Below the pieces are notes generated by a model that worked only from the letters and a program-made list of their open reading frames with translations, was not told the origin of the DNA and did not search any database. The translations under genes and the position numbers were made by a program. Below are positions 12,769 through 25,426 of a stretch of DNA of 64,000 bases, piece by piece. Each line of letters opens with the position of its first letter. Position 1 is the stretch's first letter. This DNA is from Leucocoprinus leucothites (taxonomy: Eukaryota; Basidiomycota; Agaricomycetes; Agaricales; Agaricaceae). The stretch spans positions 1,984,001 to 2,048,000 of the forward strand of contig JAACJO010000008.1 of the NCBI GenBank assembly GCA_013368445.1, given 5' to 3'.

Positions 12769-13099
12769 GCTCACGAGCTGGCACTCGTGGGCTCCTTAAT
12801 TTCGTGTAGGGCCTTGTAAAAGTTATAGTACAAGCAGACCCTCTTTTTGTGTTGCACTCGTAACTCTGATCTCCGCCGATTTCGAGCCTAAGGATGCGAT
12901 CATCTAAGTTTCTCCTGCTGGGTGACACGGGCCTTGTGCTCCAACGAGAATCAATGGACGCCTTGGGACTTGACGGATACAACATTAAAATAGCAAAGGG
13001 AATAGAAATACCACAGATATCAGTATATCAAATTAAGCGTCCAACAGTGAACCAGAGTTCGGAGCGCAAGGAGAGTGAATATGGGTAACACGGGGACGG

Positions 13100-13790
13100 C
13101 GAAAAGGTTTGACGTGTAGCGAAATTGAGCGGGGGCCCCGAACATAGCGGATAGGTCACACTCCGCAGCGATATACGTTGGCACCTGTGTGTGTGTTGCC
13201 GGAACGAAGGGCTACGAACAAAGCTATTGGTCGGTTCCACACTCTTAAGCGCTTAAAAACAGACTCACAAAGACTGAAACATCCACTATTCTTAAACCAA
13301 TCGTCCCCTTCACTATGAGATCCGAGTTAAGCACACCGCTGCCACGACCACTGCTTCTTGTCTTCCCCATGGCCGCCGTGCACGAGACGTGATTAAATAG
13401 TGTCGGATGTGTCTGGTACGTACTGCTCAATTTGCTCGTCGGTTATGGCCGCTTTGAAGGCACAGAACTCATCCTCGATCCAGCCACCCCATGATAGAGC
13501 CGCCCTAAATGTCCGTGCCGTTTTGGTGGCTTCCCGAATTGTGTCATGTTTGCTCATCGGTTGAGGCCGTCTTCAAGACCGCAGGAATGTGTCATAGGAT
13601 GTAGTGGATGGCCAGCATGAGTTAGATTTGTACCGTCTGTAGTAGTAAAATGTAATGTTACTCACTGGTTGAACTTGGACCACCAAGAACAAATTGGCGC
13701 TCATATGAGAGCCGAGCAACCATTGAAATATTGAGGCCTGATACTACATTGGGGATAGTGGAGCTCCAGCCCTAAGATAGTTCAGAGTAA
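13100..13790 (-). pseudogene. GMC oxidoreductase, internally deleted copy 2
   Basis: Two ends of a GMC gene with the middle removed. The low end carries the last two exons in decayed form (FNHVSCTAAMGKTRSSGRG, GTIGLRIVDVSVF). The high end, from about 13,660, matches the exon with [12 protein letters not shown] in the full copies, here changed to a Pro and Thr version. The roughly 1.9 kb between them is missing, with the junction near 13,560-13,660. The N-terminal exons are absent or unrecognisable beyond about 13,790. It follows the intact methyltransferase gene tail-to-tail, as in unit 1. Confidence 0.8.
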
Positions 13791-14560
13791 TTGGCGGCTG
13801 GACTTTAGTACTTATTCTCGGCACAAGACGTCCAGACGTCCACCTCTAGCGTGCGGTGGCAGACTTTGTTCAAGCTCAAGAGACGGGAAAGATCAGCACT
13901 TTGTAGATCGAGATTCGAACCGAGAGGACCAGGGAAGACCACGCTGGCACGTGATGATGACGCGATTTCGTTAAACTCGAACACTTAATATGTTGATGAT
14001 ACCATGATAAGTAACAATACACTGCGCCGGTGAAGCTCGAAATACTACCACTATTTCGCCGCCGTGACGAGACGATAATTCCTTGATGCCGGTTGTAAGT
14101 CGTCGGCTCAGATTGCCTCACTGAAGCGGCGTGATGTAGCATGGGTGACATAAGCACGTGAGAAGATTATATAACACTTCAAAACCGTCATTGAATTTTA
14201 AACTAGAGGCCGTAGCGAAGCCACGGCTGCGACCTTGCTTGCGGTTTGCATATTCGCAAAACATGTTCATGCGGCTGTGGACTTCGTTGACATTTATTTG
14301 TTTTTGACATGGTCCAAGCAATTGGGGGGTAGCGGACTGGCTACCAGATTTACACTTGTTTAGTCGACTTCCTCTTATAGATCCCTGTCTCGAAATTACC
14401 CCCAGGGGGTGACCTTGACAAGCAAGGTGATTCATTTCAACTTAAGGAGGCGAGTACGAAGTACTTTGTCGAGGACTCGTGAATCGCCAGTGACACTGAC
14501 GACGCTGCCCGTGATTCATGAATCATACCAACGTGTCGGTTTGTAACTAATCAATATTCC
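13791..14560. other. Scar where unit 2 lost its reductase gene
   Basis: From 13,800 to about 13,975 the sequence matches the GMC/reductase intergenic region of units 1 and 3 (GCACGTGATGATGACGCGAT). From about 14,500 it matches sequence just after the reductase 3' end in unit 1 (TTTGTAACTAATCA). The whole reductase gene is therefore gone. The roughly 520 bases between (13,980-14,500) match nothing else in the window and encode nothing recognisable. They contain a near-perfect hairpin at about 14,208-14,227 (GCCGTAGC..GCCACGGC). No transposon ends are obvious. Confidence 0.55.
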
Positions 14561-15310
14561 CACCTCACCAATTTCATATCAGTTCAACGAGTAGTCATCG
14601 ACAGTGCCGATACACTTCCGATCGGCTCAAGCAGCGCCCTATCTTTAGACATGATATGGAATGATGATGAATCCCGGCGTAAGGGTCTGTTGATCCAGGC
14701 ATCGCTGCCGACCGGGTGTAGTAGTCGCCCAACAGTATTCATCTTAAACACTCGTGCACCCGGATTATCAATCGAGGAGTATCAGGTGCTAGAAGCTGTT
14801 CCAATCGGACATTTTCTCATATTGATGAAGAGATGCTTCACTTACGAGATTAGTAGAGAGTGTCGTGAATATCAATCTTGAAATCTTTATTCGTTTTTAT
14901 GTGCACACGTGGGGTAACTATGTACTGTCCAGAGAAGGATTCACGATGCCTTGGTGGATTTCAGCGTCATACTTTGCGGCTTACACTGAGACAAACTCTT
15001 CGCATAGCCGAGATAAGTGAGGCGGGCACATCGCCTGCCACCTTGCGTGGCGTACTACTTGGTCGTAATAACACTTTCTTCCATTATTGACGTCCATGTG
15101 ACTGCACTATATTTATAGAATTCTAAATTTGTTACATAGAGGACCATCAAATGAGTTTACCTTTCAATCAGGAATGTTGTAGAGCCTTGAAGAGATGACT
15201 ATCATAGACCACTGGTATTGGACAGTTGATAGCATCTGACTTGAGTCCTGTACAGTATAGCTTATTATGTGCGGTGGAGCCTGAAACGATACACATGACA
15301 ATAGGATAAC
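14561..15310 (-). pseudogene. Remnant of the unrecognised gene (unit 2 copy)
   Basis: Second copy of the remnant at 8,040-8,760. Minus-strand pieces are GSTAHNKLYCTGLKSDAI then CPIPVVYDS near 15,200-15,290, GRKCYYDQVV near 15,060, and SDAWINRP with MSKDRALLEPIGSV near 14,600-14,730. Comparing the copies shows conserved tripeptides and cysteines around GLxS and CPIP and in GRKCYY. Stops in several frames indicate decay. The family is not recognised. Confidence 0.4.
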
Positions 15311-15459
15311 AGTTCCTCCTGAGGAAGATGACAGAAATCAGACAGGACGACACTACTAAGACGACAAGAAGCCGCACATGGAAAGACCAAGCGTTAAATA
15401 TGGGATACATCAGACTGAGCATTGGCAAGGGTTGCTTGGGAGACTCCTCGTTTCTCTGT

Positions 15460-17127
15460 TTAAGCAAGATTCATATTCCTTTGCTTCCCATCTCGATCGG
15501 ACACGTTCTCCATCTCCAGGACATTGGAGGATTTCTGGATGTGAACAACTGTCGAGTTACCCGTATTGGCTTCAAACGTGTGTGGGGGCGCGACACTCCA
15601 TTGGAGAGTCCCACCCGTCGAGGAGGAACCAGGCGGGGTGAAGTTCTTCGAGTTGGTGGCGCGGGAGTTAAGAGAAGCCATGAGAGCGTTTGCATAGACT
15701 TTTTTTCCCCGATGCGAGATAAAAAAGAGACATTAATGGTGTGAAGGCTAGGCGATTGTGTTTATCTCGAAATTTACCTTTACATAGTTGGAGCGCGCTG
15801 TTAAGCAATAGACTTAATTTATTTTTCCTGAGTATATGTGAAAATCAAACTCACGGGACCAAATGCATAGCATTTGTTGAAGGAAGAGTCAAGAACAAAA
15901 TAAGCTCTAAAGATGCCGTCGTTGCAGTCACAACGCCAGTCTCAATCGTCAATCGTATTAGACGATTGACTAGACGCTGAGTCCGCCCGAAATTGCTCTG
16001 TCTTGCCCCAAACGACTGAAGATCACAATCAATGACACGACATCACCATCATGGTAGGTACGTACCAAGTACAACATAGACAAGGAGATGATCTGTGGAA
16101 GATCTTGGTGAGCTAACGGAGCGATCACGAACATTGAACTAGCGTACCACGTCTGTGAGTGCGGCACCGCCTAACCAAATCTATCTGACATATGAGATTT
16201 TGGGGGACTAGACAATTGCTTGGTCTACTCACATAACTACGGGCCGTCATGCTAGGCTGATGGAGTAAACGAATATCCTTCAATGGTGTGAACTGCTCGA
16301 TTTTGAGTATTCGAAAGTGAATTCAAGCAACAAGAGATACACATACACCAAAGCCGATAGCACATGCTGCCGCACAAGAAGTCATGCCGAACTGGCCGAT
16401 CACGAGTAGTGTTTTTAGCGACACGAAAGATAGTTACATTACCACTCACAAAGATGATTGTACAAGGAACAAACTTCCATTTTCCCAACAAATAAATGCG
16501 CCATGCATAAAAGGATTGGACCATGAGTGCGACTGAAATGAGACTCATAGTATCAATGATGTGGTAAAGGATCTGAATGGATTGGCTGTTACATACCCAC
16601 TCCAGACACAATTGGTAGGGCAATGAAGCTCCATCCAGGGAAAAGGAGACCCTCTTCCTGGCCCCAGCCACTGACAAGAGAATGCCAGCAATGCTCTCCT
16701 ACCACCGCACTCTGAAAGACGTCAAGAGCAAAAACAGTATACACTGCGAGACGTTCAATGCATTTCAAATTCTGTATATTCTCTGAATTTATAAAATATC
16801 ATACCTAGTACCTTAATCCACCTTTGGTCGCCCGGAAAATACAAATGGTAGAGGTCTAGAGAGGATCAGATTTAGCTTGTGCATAATCGAGCGTGAAAGC
16901 ATGCCACACAGAGTTGCATAATAGATATCCCCAGCAAGCAATAACTGATCAGGGACCCCATCAACTATATAGGCTGTAAGAGTTACAACGACCTGATTTA
17001 ACGCCTCTTGGAACTCACAGTAGGTCCAATCCTGTAGTAATTAGATCGCAGTAAGTAAAGGTTTGCATGACGAAAGGGAGTATGCATACGTGAAAATGGT
17101 TTCCCGGGATACCGGTTTGTCTGACAT
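15460..17127 (-). CDS. DUF6534-type multi-pass membrane protein, copy 2
   Basis: Close relative of the gene at 8,911-10,566 with the same exon plan. The start is MSDKPVSRETIF at 17,127. Readable exons in order are LMGSLISYCLLGISIMQL, DLYHLYFPGDQRWIK, AVYTVFALDVFQSAVV, DTMSLISVALMVQSFYAWRI, GRTQRLVNRLIRLTIETGVV, the hallmark VYANALMASLNSR, and a tail ending DRDGKQRNMNLA. Hydrophobic helices alternate with short loops as expected for a seven-helix protein. The join at the second membrane exon is uncertain. No clear inactivating change was seen. Why two copies persist while the enzymes are single is unknown. Confidence 0.68.
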
Positions 17128-17465
17128 TGTTACTAGATATCAGCACAGAAATATTCCAGGTGCAGTAAAACTGCGGGAGTTCTGTCTACTGCACAGAAGG
17201 TGGAGGAATAGAGGAAGATCCAATGCATCGTCATATATGAGGGAAGCTCCTGGTATCAATCTGTGAATCAAACAGGTTACAAATGAGATGATAGATGGTA
17301 TCTGACGAGGCGGGACCATGAACGCAGTTTCTTGCAGTTAGATCCTTTCGTATCCTGTGAGTTTGTGATGGAGAGGGCGACATAAGCTTGGCGAGAGATA
17401 GCAGGAAAGGCCAGTTCAAGCTGTTGACTACTAAAAGTAGGTAAATCTTGATCTGATTAGACATC

Positions 17466-17815
17466 GCGATACGACTCTTCCCACTACCACTAAATTTACG
17501 CGGTACACATGTTGCATGAAAATGACATGCAGATGGTTACATGATCCAGTGACATGCCCCAGAACAGCGTGTACTGCCTACTCGGGCAGGTGGCGAAGAA
17601 AGAAAAATTGTGTGCCGCTCACCATCTGTAGCGGTACCATGCTCATTATTTCTGGAGAAACCAGGGTTTTGAGTTTATGGAGTGGGCGTCAGGACTTTAT
17701 TATCGGTGTATCTAACTTATCTTATCGCCTGATAGCATGAAGATCGCGCGTTTACCCAAGGAACAGTACCACGTCCTGGAATGGTCAGTAGAACGTAAAT
17801 ATGCAGCTTTCAAGC
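17466..17815 (+). pseudogene. Methyltransferase scraps, copy 3, and start of unit 3
   Basis: The unit-start sequence (ACTACCACTAAATTTACGCG) is followed by fragments of the methyltransferase gene: a piece of the small-exon region (TTTGAGTTTATGGAGTGG), the start of exon 3 (ATGAAGATCGCGCGTTTACC), and then directly the last few codons (CAGTACCACGTCCTGGAATGG, VLEWSVERK). About 90% of the gene is deleted. Confidence 0.78.
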
Positions 17816-18168
17816 TCATAGATATCGTGCAGGGCATCGCGATACATGGCATTCCCGCCTGTTGTGTTGCAGCCAATCTCTGTCAAGCTTGAGACTACGA
17901 GTGCGACCGGCGAATTACTCCCTTTGGACACTGACCTTATGCTCCACTGAGAGTCGACGAAGGTCTTGGAACTTGAACTCGGATCCAACATTGAAATAGT
18001 AAAGGAAATACGAATACCACAAATATCGGTGTATCAAATGAAGCGTCCAACAGTAAGCCAAATTTTGGAGGGAAAAGAGAGCGATTATGGGTAACCGAAG
18101 AAAAGGCGAAAAGATTTTCGAGTGTAGTGGAATTAGCCGAGAGCTTCAAACATAGCGAATAGGTATTT

Positions 18169-20657
18169 TCAAACACTCGTGATGTTCCTGATGATATCAG
18201 ATGCGCGCTCCGCAAGGATATACACCGGCACTTGGGTGTGCGCTGCCGGAATGAAGGGCTACAGACAAAGCTATTTGTCAGTTCTACTCGCCTAAGCACC
18301 TACGAAATACTCACAAAGGCTGAAGCATCCACGACTCTTAACCCAATCGTACCCTTCACCGTGAGATCCGAGTTGAGCACACCGCTGCCACGACCAGTGC
18401 TCCCCGTCTTCCCCATGGACGCCGTGCACGAGACGTGGTTAATGGTGTCAGACGTGTTCCGTGCGTACTGCTCGATTTGTTCATCGGTTACTGCCGCCTT
18501 GAACGCACCAAATTCATCCTCGATCCAGCCGTCCCATGATGGAGCCGCCATAAATGTCCGTGCCGCCTTGATAGCTTCCCGAATTGTGAAGATATCAAAT
18601 TCCGTATCGTAGAAGTTGGGGTTGATGATCGGGGCATCAAATGGATCTGTGGAGTTTAGGGTGATGTTTCCGCCTGTTGGGCTACGTTGTTAGAAATTAC
18701 GAAGTCATGTGTGTTGTGTAGTGAAAAACTCACGGGAAGTTGGGGATACAACGACAGCGAATATGGTGAAGAAATTTCCGCCGGGGAATTCGCTGACAAA
18801 GGATACGAATCCATCAGTGAAAATAAATTCGTAGTGAGCCGATGTTGGTCCAGCACTGGGGTCGGTAATGTTCTGGAAAATTGAAGAGTTGTCTGGTAGT
18901 CTCAACCAGCCAACCTGGCTGGAGGGGGCAAGGGAGAGAATACCAGTTCGGCTGGAATTCCAAAGTGCTTGCTGCTCCGCAGCAAACGTGGTATTCATGC
19001 GCATCACATCAAGGGTGTCGGTCGAGTTGACGGTAAACTGGTTCGTGACCAGAGGTTGGTCCTATAATATGTTAGGAGGTTACTTAAGGATACAAGGGCA
19101 TGTCTACTCACCTGAAGGTTCTGCCCAACGTCGGGGGAATCAACGATAGTCTCAATACCGAATTCTGCTAGAGTTGCGTTGTCTCCGATGCCAGAAAGCA
19201 TTACTGTATGTAAATTCAGCGCGCGTACTTGTTCATGTTGGGAAAATTCTCACAGATTTGCGGTGTCTTGACGGCTCCAGCTGAAAGAATGACTTCACGT
19301 GTAGCGTTCAGCGAAGAAACTTGACCTAGACGTTGGGATTCGTTATCCTGATTCTCGAATGTCCATGAGAATTGACCTACTACCAGCCGATTGCGCAAAC
19401 TCTACGCCTTTTAATACGGGAACTCCATCCTGGGTGTCCGTCTGGACTACTCTGGTGACCAGCGTATGTACTAGAACGTCTACGTTCGGTCGGAACAGCG
19501 ATGGTGCTAGATAGGCCTTGGCGGAACTCGTACGAGAGCCATCGGCAACCTGAAAATACTCGTTAATGTTCAGGATCGGTTACGATTTTTTGTCAGTACC
19601 GTAGCTTGGAACCAACCTGCCGCAGCAGCAATTAACTTGGCACGAAAAGAGAATGGTGATAGATTTACTCACCAATACCAAGGGTATCGCCTGAGTTATA
19701 ATCAAGATTGAATGGAAAGCCGTCCACTTGGCTTGTGGCATTAATTACACGATCATCCGTCGGGAGGAGCATATTTGCTGCGCTAAAACCAACCGGACCT
19801 ATAACGTCGCAATTCAGCAATGTGAGGATCCTCAGGCCGACTTCCAACATACCAGTTGTGCCATGAAGTGACACGTTCAGTTCGCCTGTTGGGTCATGCC
19901 CATCCGTGGCACGCGTAAAACGTTCCAACTATATAAATAAGAAAGGGGGTACGTTGCTAGGATGAAGCCACGCACCTTCAACATGTATGGATGCAGTGAG
20001 TCCCAAGTCCACTGGTCATCCCCTGTCACGTTTGCCCATCGATCAAAATCGTCTCTGGAGCCTCGCGTGTATGCCATGAAATCTAGGAGTCAGCCAACAT
20101 GTGTCAGAATTGTATCGCTTGCAGTAATGGGGCTTAATGTTACTCACTGATTGAACTTGAACCACCAAGAACAAATCCGCGCTCATAGGGGAGTGAGCGA
20201 CCGTTGAGACCTGACACATTGACGGTCGTGAAGTTCCAGTCCTGAGAAATATAGTTCAGAATATTCCAACCAAAGATAGGGTAATGCGCACAAATTGTGA
20301 GTTGATCAACCTAGGAGCATTTTGGGGTCCTTCGATGGCAAGGTTTCGAAAGTCGCTGGAATAAATTTGATCAACTTGGGCTCAAGGAATCGCCAATAAT
20401 CAGACTCGCACCTAGATCCCGCTTCGATTACAAGAATTTTGGAATCTTCATCCTCCGAAAGTCGATTTGCGAGTACGCTCCCCGCAGTGCCGCCTTGAAC
20501 TGCGCTTCAGATGCTTTCCAGTGGCGAGCGACGACCAAGACTTACCTCCTACAATGATATAGTCGTATTCACTGGTAGAGAGCTGGTCCGGACTTGTCAA
20601 CAGCCCCGCGAACGAGAGCGACATGAGCGAAGCCAACACCACGACTAGCCTGAGCAT
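18169..20657 (-). CDS. GMC oxidoreductase (aryl-alcohol-oxidase type), intact
   Basis: Predicted secreted FAD enzyme that oxidises alcohols (or possibly sugars or aldehydes) with oxygen or another acceptor. About a dozen exons read through in frame. A signal peptide ([18 protein letters not shown]) is followed by the FAD motif [35 protein letters not shown], and [16 protein letters not shown]. The GMC signature 2 region is [13 protein letters not shown] then MLSGIGDN. The C-terminal domain has [11 protein letters not shown], and [10 protein letters not shown] spliced to [19 protein letters not shown]. The histidines in NHVSC and AAHTQ occupy the usual catalytic His positions. The stop is at 18,169-18,171, after RNITSV. 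It lies head-to-head with the intact reductase, which suggests shared control. An enzyme interconverting alcohol and aldehyde fits beside a reductase that releases aldehydes. Confidence 0.87.
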
Positions 20658-21624
20658 GATGGCAATATTTCCAACTGGACTCGGTTGGAAGTAGTTTCAA
20701 GGCTGAGCTCCAAAGTGGAAGAAAATGCACGCTGGCTAGTCTATGTATGTGGGTTCCAGCATCACATGAGCTCATGGACACGGCCGATGATGGAGAAGAA
20801 GCAAAAAAAGAACATGAGTAGGTCGTTCATTTATAGAACGTCCGTAATAGTCGCCTTTCAATCGTAGGAGAGCAACATGTATAAGATTATAGTCTGTCAA
20901 ATGGAAGGTTACAGCCGGGTATTAGTCTCGGCACAAGACGTCTACCTCTGGCATGTGGCAGCGGGTTTTGTTCAAGCTCGGAGAATGGGACAGATCAAGG
21001 TTAGACCGAACCTGAGACGACTCGGACTAGAGAGGACGCGCCCGCACGTGATCATGACACGGAAGTAAGTGCTAATTAAAATAGTTCAAATTACTCTCAT
21101 TCCTTCCCAGAGCGCACACCTTTTGACATGTCCAGAGCCCATTTCTGGGAACATGGTGACCCCGTACGTTGTGCTCCACAACTTTGTCGCATCCGTACTA
21201 AATGAGTACCCCGCCAAAAGCTGCTACCCCGACATTCAAATAATCAACTTTAGCACTCGATCGAACAACCCTCATGTACACGTCGCGGTAACGGAAAGAT
21301 AACGACTCTCTTCTATACTAGATATGTCAGAGAACATTGGAGTCAGGGACAGAAGCCGTCAACCCCTTATGGCGACACCACAGTTCGAGAGAAGAATATC
21401 GGCACAGATTTTTCGGCATCTCTAGTTGCTTTCAGGAATCAAATCATGAGGTCCTCACTGGTTACCATTCATATGACGCACAATTGTGGGTACAACTTTC
21501 CCTAGTCACCGATGTCAGACATGTCCATGTATATCTAATGTGTTCCTGGCTATATTGGGCATCTAGCAACAGGATCAGGACTACTGTCCTTCCGCTCTTC
21601 CGGTCTCGAACGAAGAGACAGACC
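20658..21624. promoter_or_regulatory. Divergent promoter region for GMC oxidase and reductase (unit 3)
   Basis: 967 bases between two intact divergently transcribed cluster genes, without a convincing gene. Blocks of it are conserved in the equivalent position of unit 1, and partly in unit 2, around GCACGTGATCATGACACG (about 21,045). The repeated CACGTG site is a candidate binding site for a bHLH-type regulator. This is inferred from conservation only. Confidence 0.45.
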
Positions 21625-24600
21625 ATGACCGGGCCCGAGATTGGAGAGCGTCAAGCCCCTACAAGCTCAATTAGTTATTCACCGCCGCCGTTTGACCACC
21701 CCTTGCCGTTTCCAGATTACTTGGCTCGCGTCGCGAGAGAAAACCCCAACCGAGAGGCTATTGTAATCATCCAGGGTGGGGATGACAGTTTGAAATCGCT
21801 GACATGGAGGAAGATCCTCGACGATGCAATCCATCAGGCCACTGAAATTGTCCAGTCAACTGGCTTGCATCCTCGGACCATCGGGGAGCCACCTGTCACA
21901 GTCGGACTCCTTGCTCGAAATAACTATCACTATTTGGTCACTGCGACTGCGCTTTTCTTATTGCGCTGGACGGTAAGCTCAAGCTTTGTTGCCGTGGTAG
22001 TGCCGTTATCAAAACTTATTCCAGGTACTCTTCATATCCCCACGCAACTCCAAAGAGGCTGTATGGCACCTTATGTCGGCCGTCAGTAGCGTATCTCTGT
22101 TCACTGATGATGTAGCCGCCCTTACTGGATATCCCGATGCACCGTTCGCTTGCTACCCGATGCCTGGCACAACAACATCCTTTGGCAAAAGTACTGTTGG
22201 TTGTCATCGACTGACTTTGCCCATATCGAATGATGGCGACTACAATCGCCTTCAGCAAGAGATGAGTTATCCTTGCATGTACATACATACATCTGGATCA
22301 ACCGGTGAGTTTTCAGGATCTATAACTGAGCATTCCTTTAACTTCTGCGCCTTCGTATCAACACTAGGACACCCGAAGCCCATTTCTTGGACCCATAGGT
22401 TCCTAATAGGGAAGATGGCAGTCTTGTACCGCGACCGGCTCTCGCGGCAAGGTGTAACTGTTTACACTCCCCTGCCAATTTGCCACGTAAGTATAGTCTA
22501 TGATATCAGAGACGATCCTTACCTTGTCGTTTAGGGCGGCGGATTCAATTTCGTTAGTAATGTACACAGTGATAGCCTACAGTGTCCTGACCACTGCCCA
22601 GTGCTTCTGTAACTCACTGGGGTCGGGAGGTGTATTCGCGTTTATCAGCGATTCCAAGCCCATTTCCTCCGACACAGCTATCCGGCATCTCAGAGCGCTC
22701 AGGCATCGTGACTTCGATGCCCTGTTACCACCGAGCATTCTTGAAGATATAGTCAAATCTCCGACCTTCTCAGAAGAAATACTAGTAAGCTGTGTTTCAC
22801 GGCGCAGTTTACAAAACACTCTCATAAACCCTTTCTTCAGGCCGTTCTCAGATACCCCAAGTCCCTTCTATGGGGCGGAGCTTCTCTGAGAAGGGACGTT
22901 GGCGATCTTTTAGCGGAGAACGGTGTCAATATCATATCTTGGGGTGGCATGTGAGCCATCCATTTCCCTTGTCTTGTAGAACTCTACTGATGATGGTCAA
23001 GAACTGAAGTAGGGACATTTGCCAGATCTGTGCCGACTATCAAAATGAGTCCTGTGGACTGGCCGTATTCTCAACTGGTCGATAGTTTTCACTTCCATTT
23101 TATACCGCTGGATGAAACGGATCGGAGTCTAGGATACAACCTTATTATCTCCGTAAGTGCATTTTACCTCGACTATAGCAAATTTACTGACCTTTTCTAG
23201 CCGGGATTCTTGACGCCTCCGGTGCTCAATCACGAAAATCCGACAGGATTCTTGACAGCCGATGTGTGGATCCAACATCCGGATCCTGACAAGTCCGATC
23301 TCTGGCGAATTGCAGGTCGATTGGATGACGTTGTAAGTTCAAAGAAATATTGCTTCTTGTCACTACCACTTAGGAGAAAACAAGACTGTTCTCAGTAACG
23401 GGGAGAAAACGAATAACAAGCAGTTAGGTATGACCCAACTTTGCTTTGAAGCTTCAACGTTAGGAACTAACGCCTAAAAGAAATTCTACTTCGAGGATCT
23501 CCTCTCGTCCAAGACGCGATTATTTTTGGTACTGGCAAGTTTTTCAATGGTGCAATTATCTCACCATCACCTACGCTAAGCCCTCATGGATATTTGGACG
23601 AGCTGATGTCATACATCGAAAGCCACGTCAATAACGTCGTACCACAACATTCACGCCTGCTGCGACCTCTTGTGTTGCTTTCGCAGGCCCAGAAACCATT
23701 TATCTACTCCGATAAAGGCACAGTGAAGAGACATGCGACGCTGGAACTGTATTCGGAAGAGATTGATACCGCATACCTTGGTTTTGAACAAGGAATGGGC
23801 AACGATAAATCGATTCTACATGCTTTAAACCTCGATGACGAAGTGGTTATCAGAGCGTATCTCGAAGAGGCGGTTGCTAGTGTCATCGGACATCCCATCG
23901 GCCCAAAGGACGACTTTTTCAACTCCGGCATGGACTCCCTCCTGGCTACGAAGCTTCGTTTCATCATCAATTCAGCACTTCGCGACGCCAACGACTCACT
24001 CACACTCTCAAGCCAAACCATTTATAATGCGCCCACGATAGATGAATTGTCAAGAGCCCTCGCTGGAACTGCACAGGGACTTCATACCAACGGTAGTGCA
24101 CCCCGTTCTATTGCGGCTAAGCCCGATGACGTGGAGGAAGAGATCTCCAGGCTGGTTAAACAGTTTTCCTTCGACTTCCGAAGGGTGGCGTCAGATTCCG
24201 CTATTCCGATTTCCAGCGATTCTATTTATGCCATTACTGGCACCACTGGGTCATTGGGTGCTTCATTCTTGTCGGTACTTCTTGACTATCCGGAAGTTTC
24301 CAAGATATACCTCCTGAATCGACATGATGATAAGCTTTCAATGGCAGAACGACATGCGAGGGCATTCTCTGAGAGGGGTCTTGCATACAATAAACTCGAG
24401 CAGGCGTTACTCTCAGGGAGGGCCATGTTCGTGGAGATTGATTTTCATCGAGGAAAGCTGGGTATACCAGAACAAACATATAGTGATGTAAGTCTGCTAC
24501 AATTTTGTGGTCTGCAGAGTGGCTCATGTAGGTCAATATGTTAGATGGCAAATGAAGTAACACATATCGTGCATATTGCCTGGCATCTCCACTTCAAGCT

Positions 24601-25426
24601 CAATCTGTCATCATATGTTTCCCATATCGCGGGTACACGTGGCCTTCTGGATCTTGCGTTGTCGTCCAACCGCGCTGAGCCTCCCCACTTCACCTTCATA
24701 TCATCTATAGCAGTAGTTGGTCGTTGGGAATCTACGCTTCCCGTACCAGAAGAGCCAATAACGTCACATCATTTCACTCGCCCGTGCGGATACGGATATG
24801 CGAAGTACGTTGCCGAGAAGATAGTGGAAAGTGCCGTTGGTCAGATTCCAGGGTTCCGAGCGTCCATTGTTCGAAGCGGTCAGATTTCAGGCGCATTGAG
24901 GACTGGTGCATGGTCACGAAAGGAATTCATGCCTTCTATCCTCAAAGCATCCTCTGAGCTTGGGATGGCGCCGAAAGACTTCCAAGTGCGTGATTAGTTC
25001 TTCCATTGTGGTCGATATTTATTGTTCAACCAGCCGCTACGGTGGTTACCTGTTGACGTGGCCGCAAAGCTTCTATATGCTTTTATACAGGATGCTAAAA
25101 CGAACCCAGATACCCAAATGACATACTACAACTTGGAAAATGCGCAACCTACGAGCTGGTCTCGCGTTACGTCTGCCCTTGCACGTGGCGCAAAGAACAA
25201 GAACATGGTTTTGGTTGCAACGGACGAATGGATCTCACGAATACCTAAAGATGGAACGACTTCAACGACAGAGCTGCTGGATTTTATCGATGATTACCTC
25301 AATACAAAGCGTTTGCCAGTCTTGGATAGCGCAAATGTACGAAAGGCTGCCGGAGAGCTGGCTGGTCTTGAGTTGACAGACGAAATTCTGGACCTTTACG
25401 TAGCTTATGCTTGTGATGATTCCTAG
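21625..25426 (+). CDS. Adenylate-forming reductase, A-T-R (NRPS-like), intact
   Basis: A 1,074-residue enzyme that would activate a carboxylic acid as its adenylate, load it on the carrier-arm thiol and release it by NADPH reduction as an aldehyde or alcohol. Twelve exons join in frame (21,625-21,972, 22,025-22,304, 22,368-22,486, 22,535-22,552, 22,602-22,784, 22,841-22,950, 23,002-23,152, 23,201-23,332, 23,385-23,427, 23,481-24,487, 24,545-24,985, 25,034-25,426). The adenylation domain (about residues 1-530) has A3 core YIHTSGSTG, an A5-like GGITEVG and A8 GRLDDVTVLSNGEKTN. The carrier domain has DDFFNSGMDSLLATK with the attachment serine. The reductase domain has the NAD(P) motif TGTTGSLGASFLS, FISSIAVVG and the catalytic GYGYAK (YxxxK). 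Length and order match basidiomycete adenylate-forming reductases. There is no condensation domain, so a single building block is processed. The substrate cannot be read from sequence. It diverges from the intact GMC gene. Confidence 0.92.

Noticed and set aside
14200..14412. Hairpin (GCCGTAGC..GCCACGGC) and ACCCCC-A-GGGGGT inverted repeat that might mark a mobile element
   Set aside because: No paired terminal repeats, target-site duplication or transposase sequence was found around them.
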